Below, piece by piece: positions 1 through 6,635 of a stretch of 6,788 nucleotides of DNA; within the stretch, counting starts at the first letter, position 1; each line of letters opens with the position of its first letter. This stretch comes from Pseudomonadota bacterium. Lineage in GTDB: Bacteria; CALINM01. The position numbers and the translations under genes are program-made. Where the stretch lies: the NCBI GenBank assembly GCA_026415985.1, contig JAOAGA010000079.1:1-6788 (forward strand). The letters run 5' to 3'. The notes beneath the pieces are model-generated. The model saw only the letters and a program-made list of their open reading frames with translations, searched no databases and had not been told where the DNA came from.

Positions 1-153
1 GTATCTTCCAAGAGTGAAGCAAGAAGGTTGATACAACAAAATGCAATCCAGATTGATGGTAAAAAAATTAATGATATAAATCATAAAATGTCACCCTCTG
101 CCACAGGGGCTATAATAAAAGCAGGAAAGAGAAAGTTTTTGAAGATAACTTGA
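1..153 (+). CDS. tyrS: Tyrosyl-tRNA synthetase, C-terminal S4 domain (partial, 5' end outside window)
   Basis: This open frame enters from the left edge and stops at TGA 151-153, giving the last 50 residues of the protein. The segment begins [20 protein letters not shown] and ends in [11 protein letters not shown]. In the family this is the C-terminal S4-like RNA-binding domain of bacterial tyrosyl-tRNA synthetase, with the SKSEARRLI helix and the GKRKF-type end strand. The cytoplasmic enzyme charges tRNA-Tyr with tyrosine using ATP, and the S4 domain helps hold the tRNA. The Rossmann catalytic core and KMSKS loop lie upstream of the window and cannot be checked. The MFS gene starts two bases after the stop, so the two are probably co-transcribed. 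Another S4-domain protein is possible but less likely, because the SKSEARR plus GKRKF combination is typical of TyrS. Confidence 0.93.
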   Translation, partial: VSSKSEARRLIQQNAIQIDGKKINDINHKMSPSATGAIIKAGKRKFLKIT

Positions 154-155
154 TT

Positions 156-1334
156 ATGAAAAATTTTATTAAAGGCAATATATTAATTTTAGGACTTGTT
201 AGTCTTCTTAATGATATTGCCAGTGATATGATATACCCCCTTTTACCGTTATTTTTAGCATCTCTTGGAGGAACTCCAAAGGTTTTAGGAATTATAGAAG
301 GTGTCGGAGAGACAACCGCCAGTCTTTTAAAGCTTTTTAGTGGTTACCTTTCCGATGTTTTCAGAAAAAAGAAACCCCTTGCCTTATTAGGTTACTCTCT
401 GTCTAATATTCTCAGACCTTTTTATTTTTTTGCTAACAGCTGGATTCTGGTTTTTGTTATAAGGTTAGCAGACAGAGTAGGTAAGGGGATTAGAACTGCA
501 CCAAGGGATGCCTTGATTGCAAGTTCGGTCTCGGAAAAAGACAGGGCAAAGGCTTTTAGTTTTCACAGGGCATTGGATAATTTGGGTGCTCTCATCGGAC
601 CTTTCCTTGCGATGGTTCTTTTATCTGTTTTTAATAATGATGTAAAAATGGTTTTTTTAGTCTCCGTAATCCCTGCGGTTATAGTAATACTTCTCATGTC
701 CTTTGTAAAAGAGGAAAAAATTGAGGGAGAAAGTAAAAAGAATATTTTTAAACCTTCTGATTTTCTAACCCTAAAAAATTTTTCAAAAAAGGCGAAGTTG
801 TTTTTTTTATCGGTCTTTGTTTTTACCCTTGGCAACAGTAGCGATGCCTTTTTAATTTACCGGTTGAAGGAAAGCGGTGTTGAAACTATTTACATCCCCT
901 TTCTCTGGGGGGTTTTTAATCTTGTTAAATCAATAGGAAATTATCCTGCCGGGATAATTGCAGATAATTATAACAAGAAGACAGTTATCATAGCGGGATG
1001 GATTATCTATGGAATTACTTATTTACTATTTGGCGTAGTTACATCTAAATATGCAGTTATATCTGTTTTCTTGTTTTACGGGCTCTATTACAGTCTTACC
1101 GAAGGGGTAGAGAGGGCTTTTCTGGCGGATATAGTGCCTCAGGAATACAGAGGAAGTGCCTATGGTGTTTACAACTTTGCGGTTGGTATATCTGCTTTGC
1201 CTGCCAGTTTATTATTCGGGTTTCTGTGGGATAGATTTTCATATAAAGTTGCGTTTCTTGCGGGAGCCATTTTTAGTGTCTTTGCTTTGGTTTTGTTTAT
1301 ATTAACCCTGTATATTAATGATAATAAGGAGTAA
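156..1334 (+). CDS. MFS transporter (MJ1317-like group), substrate unknown
   Basis: The frame encodes 392 residues, a usual length for a 12-helix major facilitator superfamily permease. Hydrophobic segments run through the whole protein, with a basic, polar central loop at about residues 185-215 separating the two six-helix halves. The loop between helices 2 and 3 carries the MFS motif A variant G63-Y-L-S-D67-x-x-R70. A similar loop (GIIADNYNKK) recurs in the second half. The segment D106-R-V-G-K-G-I-R-T-A-P-R-D-A is a signature of a widespread but poorly characterised MFS subgroup recalled as MJ1317-like. It presumably acts in the cytoplasmic membrane as a secondary transporter; the substrate cannot be inferred. 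ATG 156 is preferred over an in-frame TTG at 150, which overlaps the tyrS stop; family members usually begin near this point. No clear Shine-Dalgarno precedes it, and the purine-rich stretch at 122-135 is too far away. Translation may be coupled to tyrS. Confidence 0.92.
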   Translation: MKNFIKGNILILGLVSLLNDIASDMIYPLLPLFLASLGGTPKVLGIIEGVGETTASLLKLFSGYLSDVFRKKKPLALLGYSLSNILRPFYFFANSWILVFVIRLADRVGKGIRTAPRDALIASSVSEKDRAKAFSFHRALDNLGALIGPFLAMVLLSVFNNDVKMVFLVSVIPAVIVILLMSFVKEEKIEGESKKNIFKPSDFLTLKNFSKKAKLFFLSVFVFTLGNSSDAFLIYRLKESGVETIYIPFLWGVFNLVKSIGNYPAGIIADNYNKKTVIIAGWIIYGITYLLFGVVTSKYAVISVFLFYGLYYSLTEGVERAFLADIVPQEYRGSAYGVYNFAVGISALPASLLFGFLWDRFSYKVAFLAGAIFSVFALVLFILTLYINDNKE

Positions 1335-1400
1335 AACAAAGAAAGTTAAATTTATTGGGTTGACATTTTAAAACCTTAATCTGTCTGTTTAGGTAGTGGT

Positions 1401-1428
1401 TTGATTACAGCAGGAGAAATGATATAAT
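1401..1428 (+). promoter_or_regulatory. Sigma-70-type promoter with extended -10, upstream of the M50 protease gene
   Basis: A -35 element TTGATT lies at 1401-1406, followed by a 16-base spacer and a perfect -10 TATAAT at 1423-1428. The -10 is preceded by TGA (1420-1422), which makes an extended TGnTATAAT element. Standard geometry puts the transcription start near 1435-1437, zero to three bases before the only available GTG start at 1438. The rest of the 103-base gap (1335-1400) holds an isolated TTGACA at 1360-1365 with no good partner -10, and no convincing terminator hairpin. The element match is seen directly; the start site is inferred. Confidence 0.65.
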
Positions 1429-1437
1429 AAAAATAAC

Positions 1438-2334
1438 GTGGACCATTTTGATAGTAAGATAATTGAACTACAGGAGAAAGATGGAGAGTTCAGGTTTATA
1501 GAGCCTAAGAAGAAAATACCCTGGCTTAACATATTTCTTTTTGTTCTCACATTTTTCACTACCACCTTTGCGGGTGCAACCTTTAATATCAAGGACCCCT
1601 CAGAAGGTTTAAATTTTTTCTCAGGTTTGCCCTTCTCGATATCGCTTCTTACAATACTGCTTTTTCATGAGTTTGGCCATTATCTTATGTCGAAAAAACA
1701 TAATGTTCCTGCTTCTTTACCTTACTTCATACCTGCGCCGTCATTTATAGGAACCTTTGGTGCTATTATTAAGATGAGGTCTGTAATTACAGACAAAAAA
1801 TCTTTAATAGATATTGGTGCTACTGGGCCTATAGCGGGATTTATTGTTTCTATACCACTTTTGATTTATGGTATTGCAAACTCAACAATGTCAGAGATAA
1901 AAAGTAGCAGTGGCATAATCTTAGGGGATTCTCTCCTTTTAAAATTCTTAACATATACTATATGGGGGAAACTTCCGGAGAACCTTGATCTTATCTTACA
2001 CCCCGTTGCCTTTGCGGGCTGGATAGGCACCTTTGTTACTGCTATGAACCTTATACCTGTCGGACAACTTGACGGAGGTCATATTCTTTATGCACTTTTT
2101 CCAAAGCTTTACAGAAAGCTTTCGTTTCCTCTTATTCTTGGGCTCTTTCTGATAGGTTATTTAGGATGGGAAGGCTGGATCTTCTGGGGATTTTTGCTTT
2201 TAATCTTAGGAAGAAACCATCCTCCAGTGATAGACGAAGAAGAAAAACTACCTTTATCTAAAAAGATTGTCGGATTAATTGCACTTATTATTTTTGTAAT
2301 TACGTTTGTTCCGGTTCCTTTTAAAATGCCTTGA
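1438..2334 (+). CDS. Site-2 protease family (peptidase M50) intramembrane zinc metalloprotease
   Basis: The 298-residue protein is mostly hydrophobic. It carries both hallmarks of M50 proteases. The zinc-binding HExxH motif is H77-E-F-G-H81 within a membrane segment. The second motif, N204-L-I-P-V-G-Q-L-D212-G-G-H, contains the third zinc ligand Asp212. Such enzymes cut transmembrane substrates inside the bilayer, often releasing anti-sigma factors or membrane-bound regulators. No PDZ domain is visible between the motifs, so it is closer to compact bacterial or EGY-like S2P homologues than to RseP. About 30 polar N-terminal residues are probably cytosolic, and several hydrophobic helices follow. 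GTG 1438 is the only start candidate near the N-terminus: an in-frame TGA sits at 1420-1422 and no other start codon intervenes. The only AGGAG (1412-1416) is 21 bases from the GTG, too far to act, and the promoter -10 ends nine bases before the GTG, so a leaderless transcript is likely. The substrate is unknown. Confidence 0.93.
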   Translation: MDHFDSKIIELQEKDGEFRFIEPKKKIPWLNIFLFVLTFFTTTFAGATFNIKDPSEGLNFFSGLPFSISLLTILLFHEFGHYLMSKKHNVPASLPYFIPAPSFIGTFGAIIKMRSVITDKKSLIDIGATGPIAGFIVSIPLLIYGIANSTMSEIKSSSGIILGDSLLLKFLTYTIWGKLPENLDLILHPVAFAGWIGTFVTAMNLIPVGQLDGGHILYALFPKLYRKLSFPLILGLFLIGYLGWEGWIFWGFLLLILGRNHPPVIDEEEKLPLSKKIVGLIALIIFVITFVPVPFKMP

Positions 2335-2358
2335 CTATAGCTTTTTTTATGCTTTAAT
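2331..2358 (+). promoter_or_regulatory. Promoter upstream of the small membrane protein and kinase genes, leaderless geometry
   Basis: TTGACT at 2331-2336 overlaps the stop codon of the M50 gene (TGA 2332-2334). After a 16-base spacer comes TTTAAT at 2353-2358, itself preceded by TGC (2350-2352) as an extended -10. Only six bases separate the -10 from ATG 2365, so the expected start of transcription falls on or next to the A of the start codon. This layout closely matches the promoter before the M50 gene. It would let the cassette that follows be expressed independently of the protease. The elements are visible; promoter activity and the start site are inferred. Confidence 0.58.
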
Positions 2359-2364
2359 TTCTGT

Positions 2365-2565
2365 ATGAAGAATATTAAAGAAAAGGATTGGTGGATAATA
2401 CTTGTTGTGGTTGGAGTTGTTGTCCTTAATTATCCCTTTATGAGTATCTTCAATGGGTTGATATACATCGCAGGATTACCGCTCTTTTTTATTTATCTGT
2501 ATTTAGGCTGGATAATATCAATTTTTATAATCTACCTGTACGTTAGGTTTCTTAATAACAGTTGA
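2365..2565 (+). CDS. Small two-helix membrane protein preceding the SLC5-type kinase (CbrX / DUF3311-like)
   Basis: The 66-residue product has a short charged N-terminus (MKNIKEKDWW) and two hydrophobic segments at about residues 9-30 and 36-62. They are separated by a short link containing Asn, Gly and Pro. The pattern NYPFMSIFNG followed by AGLPLFFIYLYLGW resembles the small proteins that commonly precede SLC5-family transporters or transporter-kinases, such as CbrX before Pseudomonas CbrA and the DUF3311 group. That assignment is from memory of the pattern and context, not from a search. It may be a small membrane partner or a translational-coupling leader for the kinase. ATG 2365 has no Shine-Dalgarno, and the promoter -10 ends only six bases before it. 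Its TGA stop (2563-2565) is two bases from the kinase ATG and overlaps an alternative TTG start at 2562. Its tight position and membrane character argue that it is a real gene. Confidence 0.82.
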   Translation: MKNIKEKDWWIILVVVGVVVLNYPFMSIFNGLIYIAGLPLFFIYLYLGWIISIFIIYLYVRFLNNS

Positions 2566-2567
2566 CT

Positions 2568-5500
2568 ATGTCTTACATTCCCGTTATAACATTAGCTTAT
2601 CTAATCATCCTGTTTTTAATTGCCTATCTTGGTGATAGAGCAAAGGAAAAAGGCAAAAGCCTTGTTTCAAACCCATATATATATTCTCTTTCTTTAGCTG
2701 TTTACTGCACCGCCTGGACTTTTTATGGCAGTGTCGGTTTATTTATGCATCATGGCTTTGCCTATATGCCAATATATATAGGGCCAACCTTTGCTTCATT
2801 TACCTGGTGGTATTCTCTCAGAAAAATGGTTAAGATATCAAAAAAACACAATACCACCTCAATTGCAGACTTCATTAGCACAAGATACGGAAAGTCAAGT
2901 TTACTGGCAGGTATAATATCTTTCTTTATCTTTATAGGTCTTCTTCCATATATTGCTTTACAGATTAAGGCGGTTACTAATTCCCTTAACTTATTATATT
3001 TTTACAAAAGTAGTTTTAAAGCAGTCTCCATAGGAGGTTTTTATAAAGACCTTTCCTTTTATATAGCGGTTATACTTGCTATCTTTGGTGCCCTTTTTGG
3101 TGCAAGAAAGTTAGATGTAACTGAAAAACATGAGGGAATGGTTCTTGCCATATCCTTTGAAGCCATTGTGAAATTGGTTGCCTTTTTGGTTGTAGGTATT
3201 TATGTTACCTATTTTATTTTTAACGGATATGGGGATATTTTCAGGAGTGGTGAATATTTTAAGGAAATCAAAAACCTTTATACAATAGGAGAGTCACCGA
3301 CACCTTCCTATTTTCAGTGGTTAGCAATGATGATACTCTCTGGTGTAGCGGTAATGCTTTTACCAAGGCAGTTCCACATAGCAATTATCGAGAATACCAA
3401 TGATAATCATATAAAGAAGGCCATGTATATCTTTCCTCTTTATTTGTTTTGTATAAGTCTATTCGTTCCAGCCATAGCAATCGGAGGACGGCTTTTGGGA
3501 ATATCTCTTGATTCGGCTGATATAAGTGTATTACTTATCCCTGCTATGAGAGGAGAGGATTTTATCGCCGTTCTGGTTTTCCTTGGTGGTTTTTCTGCAG
3601 CAACAGGTATGGTAATCGTTGAGACAGTGGCCATAAGCACCATGATTCTTAACCATATAGTGTCGCCGTTTCTTTTAAAATTACGTCTAAAAAAATTAGA
3701 TATGTCTCATCTGCTTATACATCTGAAAAGGGCAATTATACTTTTTATCACCGTCAGTGGTTATATCTATTTTAAGCTTTTAGGTGAAGAGAAAATACTT
3801 GTAGATATTGGACTTATGTCTTTTTGTGCGGTTCTTCAGTTAGCTCCCGCAACATTTTTAGGGTTATACTGGGAGAAGGTTAATAAGGCAGGTGCCATAG
3901 CTGGCATTACTGCAGGTTTTATAATTTGGTTATATGTGCTTTTTATTCCGAGTTTTGCAGGGTCATTTCCCTTTATTAACGAGATAATACAAAAGGGATT
4001 GTTTAATATATCGGCACTTAAACCCTTTGAGTTATTTTATCTTAAAGGACTTGATAATTGGAGTCATTCAATATTCTGGTCCCTGACCTTTAATTTTATA
4101 TTTCTTGTTATTTTTTCAATTATTTCTGAACAATCAGAAATCGAGAAGGAGATGGCAAAGAGCTTTATTTCGGAGGGTAGGGTAGAGACCAGGAGGGTTA
4201 CTCTTGAGTCTAAGCATATTTCACACTCTCCGTCACTTGTTGATTACAGAGGCTTTCTTGCCAAGATAATCGGTGATACGCAGGCTGATAAGGTTATAGA
4301 AGGGTTTATATCTGAAAGAGGTCTCAAGAAAGATGAAACAATTAGTTCAAAGACCGCCCTTGAACTGAGAGAACACGTTGAAAAAAATCTTTCTGCCTAT
4401 TTAGGCTCTGCAACTGCAAAAAACCTCTTGGATAATTTTTTAAAAATTTATGGAACAAAGGTGGTTGAGATTTTTGATATATTCCATGATATCTCCGAAT
4501 CTCTTAAAGAAAGCAGAGAAACTCTGGCAGTTAAGGTCAATGAGATAAAGTTATTATACTCTTCCTTAGAGACCCTTCTTTCAAGTCTTGACAAAGAAGT
4601 AGTTATGAATAATATTCTTGATATTATTGTAAAAAATTTTAATGCCGATGGCTGTGCTGTAATCCTGAAAGATAAAGATGGAATTTTAAGGATAAAAAAA
4701 CATATTGGTCTTAAAGAAGAAGATGTTAATAAGATTGAGTTTGAATGTGATTCCAATACCTATGTGGCAAAGGTTTTTGAGAGCAGGAAAATAGAAGTAA
4801 TTGAAGATGTAGATAAACTTGCTGTACCGCCGAAGATTAAAAGGCTTAGTGATGATACTCCTATTAAATCACTGACAGTTGCACCGATCGTTGTTGCCAA
4901 TGTCCCCCTCGGGGTCATTGTAACTGTTCACAAAGATAAGAGATTTTTTTCTGAAACCTTTCAGAATTTTTTACAGGGGCTTGCAAACCAGTTGGGTCTC
5001 GCCCTTAAAAATGCTGAACTTTATGAGGAATTGAATAAACTGAATATAGATCTTGAGAACAAGGTTAAAGAAAGAACTATTGAGCTGGAAAGAAAATCCA
5101 AACTACTTGAAGAAGCTAATATTCATCTGAAAGAAGTGGACAGATTAAAATCTCAGTTTTTAGCAACTATGTCGCATGAACTAAGAACACCTTTAAACTC
5201 AATAATTGGTTACACTCAATTAATACTTGATGGTGTTGATGGTTCCATAACGGAGGAACAGAGGCAGGACTTGGAAAGAATTGAGAAGAACGGCAAACAT
5301 CTGTTACAACTTATAAATGATATTCTTGATCTTTCCAAGATTGAAGCAGGCAAGATGGAACTTAATATTGAGAAGGTAAGTTTAAGGGAACTGATTGATA
5401 ATATTATACCGATGGTCAGGCCACTGATTGCCGAAAAAAAGATAAGCTTTAATATAAAGATTGAGAAAAACGTAACGGTTTTAGCCGATAGGCAGAGATT

Positions 5501-6614
5501 ATCACAGGTTCTTATCAATTTACTTACTAATTCAGTTAAGTTCACTCAGGAGGGTTTTATAGAGATAGGCTGTACTTTAAAGAAGGATTTAATTAATAAA
5601 ACCTGGGCAGAAATATATGTTAAAGATACCGGTATTGGTATAAGCAAGGAAAATCAGGCATTAATTTTTGAAGCTTTCAGGCAGGTTGATGATAAATCTG
5701 CAAAAAAACCTAAGGGAACCGGTTTGGGTTTAAGTATCACCAAAAGGCTTGTAGAGATGCACGGTGGTTCTATCTGGGTGGAGAGCGAGCTTAATCAGGG
5801 CACAACAATGTTTTTCACAATGCCGGTGTCTGAAGAGGAGTTTCAGTCTTTTGTAAAGGAAGTATCACTTTTCAAAGGAACGGAAAAGAGGATTGTTATT
5901 GTTGAAGAAAGAGAAGATATTCTTCAGGTATTATATGATTTCCTGTCTAAGGAAGGTTATACCGTTTTTTATTCCGGTTTTAAAGACGCCATCGATGAAA
6001 TAAAAAGAAAAAAACCTATGGCTATAGTTTTAGATATTATCTACTCTGAGGAAAATAACTGGTCTATACTTCAGAAACTAAAAGAAGATAGCGAAACTGC
6101 TAAAATACCGGTTATTTTTATATCAATAGAGGGTGATTTTCAGAAAGGATATTCCGTTGGCCCCATTGACTATATATTAAAGCCCATTATTAAAGAAGAT
6201 GTTATAAGAGAGTTAAAAAAGATTGAGGAAAATATTAAAAATAAGTTTGTTTACATAGTTGATGATGATGCAGATTCCATAAAACTGCTTGAAAAAATTT
6301 TATTGGAAAAAAATTATAAGGTTAAATCATTTACTAACGGGAAGGAATTAATTGAAACCCTCTTAATAGAAACACCGGGTGTAATATTGCTTGATCTGTT
6401 TATGCCTGAGATAACCGGCTTTGAGATAATAGAAATTTTAAAGAAGAAAGAGTTAACAGATATTCCTATTATCGTTATAACCGGGGGAGAGCTTACGGAA
6501 GAAGAAAAAAATAAATTACTTACCGATGTGAAAAAAATATTTATCAAGGCCTCTCTTGACAAGGATGAGTTGTTAAAGGAGATAAAAAGATCTATAGAGA
6601 GGTATGAAGTATGA
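2568..6614 (+). CDS. Hybrid sensor histidine kinase: SLC5 transporter-STAC-GAF-HisKA-HATPase-REC-REC (CbrA/CrbS-like)
   Basis: The protein has 1348 residues from ATG 2568. Residues 1-520 form a multi-helix sodium/solute symporter (SLC5) module. It has stretches typical of CbrA-type sensors: YCTAWTFYGS 46-55, LPYIALQIK 126-134, LPRQFH 265-270 and GGFSAATGMVIVE 340-352. A STAC-like linker follows at about 555-628, then a GAF domain at about 669-820 and a coiled coil at about 820-858. HisKA carries the phospho-acceptor H870 in SHELRTP. The ATPase has N988 in the N box, DTGIGI 1020-1025 and GTGLGL 1050-1055. Receiver 1 has E1113-E1114, D1156 and K1205. Receiver 2 has D1232-D1234, phospho-acceptor D1276, T1305 and K1327. 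The kinase is therefore predicted active, anchored in the cytoplasmic membrane and sensing or transporting an unknown solute. CbrA has PAS, not GAF, and no fused receivers. No Hpt domain is visible. A TTG at 2562 is an alternative start. No Shine-Dalgarno is seen, so translation may be coupled to the small upstream gene. Confidence 0.95.
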   Translation: MSYIPVITLAYLIILFLIAYLGDRAKEKGKSLVSNPYIYSLSLAVYCTAWTFYGSVGLFMHHGFAYMPIYIGPTFASFTWWYSLRKMVKISKKHNTTSIADFISTRYGKSSLLAGIISFFIFIGLLPYIALQIKAVTNSLNLLYFYKSSFKAVSIGGFYKDLSFYIAVILAIFGALFGARKLDVTEKHEGMVLAISFEAIVKLVAFLVVGIYVTYFIFNGYGDIFRSGEYFKEIKNLYTIGESPTPSYFQWLAMMILSGVAVMLLPRQFHIAIIENTNDNHIKKAMYIFPLYLFCISLFVPAIAIGGRLLGISLDSADISVLLIPAMRGEDFIAVLVFLGGFSAATGMVIVETVAISTMILNHIVSPFLLKLRLKKLDMSHLLIHLKRAIILFITVSGYIYFKLLGEEKILVDIGLMSFCAVLQLAPATFLGLYWEKVNKAGAIAGITAGFIIWLYVLFIPSFAGSFPFINEIIQKGLFNISALKPFELFYLKGLDNWSHSIFWSLTFNFIFLVIFSIISEQSEIEKEMAKSFISEGRVETRRVTLESKHISHSPSLVDYRGFLAKIIGDTQADKVIEGFISERGLKKDETISSKTALELREHVEKNLSAYLGSATAKNLLDNFLKIYGTKVVEIFDIFHDISESLKESRETLAVKVNEIKLLYSSLETLLSSLDKEVVMNNILDIIVKNFNADGCAVILKDKDGILRIKKHIGLKEEDVNKIEFECDSNTYVAKVFESRKIEVIEDVDKLAVPPKIKRLSDDTPIKSLTVAPIVVANVPLGVIVTVHKDKRFFSETFQNFLQGLANQLGLALKNAELYEELNKLNIDLENKVKERTIELERKSKLLEEANIHLKEVDRLKSQFLATMSHELRTPLNSIIGYTQLILDGVDGSITEEQRQDLERIEKNGKHLLQLINDILDLSKIEAGKMELNIEKVSLRELIDNIIPMVRPLIAEKKISFNIKIEKNVTVLADRQRLSQVLINLLTNSVKFTQEGFIEIGCTLKKDLINKTWAEIYVKDTGIGISKENQALIFEAFRQVDDKSAKKPKGTGLGLSITKRLVEMHGGSIWVESELNQGTTMFFTMPVSEEEFQSFVKEVSLFKGTEKRIVIVEEREDILQVLYDFLSKEGYTVFYSGFKDAIDEIKRKKPMAIVLDIIYSEENNWSILQKLKEDSETAKIPVIFISIEGDFQKGYSVGPIDYILKPIIKEDVIRELKKIEENIKNKFVYIVDDDADSIKLLEKILLEKNYKVKSFTNGKELIETLLIETPGVILLDLFMPEITGFEIIEILKKKELTDIPIIVITGGELTEEEKNKLLTDVKKIFIKASLDKDELLKEIKRSIERYEV

Positions 6615-6625
6615 GTAAGATTATC

Positions 6626-6630
6626 AGAGG
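6626..6630 (+). promoter_or_regulatory. Ribosome binding site of the response regulator gene
   Basis: AGAGG lies five bases before ATG 6636, a normal Shine-Dalgarno spacing. It is the only well-placed ribosome binding site among the five gene starts in the window. It decides the start against an ATG at 6611-6613 that overlaps the kinase stop, whose frame closes after 18 codons. Confidence 0.7.
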
Positions 6631-6635
6631 TTTAT

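Noticed and set aside
111-116. TATAAT inside the tyrS end, as a promoter for the MFS gene.
   Set aside because: No -35-like sequence lies at the correct distance, and the bases are explained by tyrS codons.
1360-1365. Consensus -35 TTGACA in the gap between the MFS and M50 genes.
   Set aside because: No acceptable -10 lies 15-19 bases downstream. The better promoter is the one at 1401-1428.
1358-1375. Possible hairpin GGTT...AACC after the MFS gene, as a terminator.
   Set aside because: The stem is only four base pairs with a ten-base loop and no following T-run, which is too weak to call.
1412-1427. AGGAG followed by ATG-ATA-TAA, a possible two-codon leader ORF before the M50 gene.
   Set aside because: Only two bases separate the AGGAG from the ATG, and the region coincides with the extended -10 element, so it would not be transcribed from that promoter.
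2562-2590. TTGACT, a 17-base spacer and TATAAC at the start of the kinase gene, promoter-like.
   Set aside because: Transcription would begin near 2597, inside the conserved N-terminal membrane segment of the kinase. There is no alternative start consistent with the family nearby, so it is probably a chance match in AT-rich DNA.
6556-6586. TTGACA with a GATAAA 19 bases later near the end of the kinase gene, as a private promoter for the response regulator.
   Set aside because: The spacer is long and the -10 is weak. Chance matches are frequent in this base composition, and the short gap favours operon transcription.
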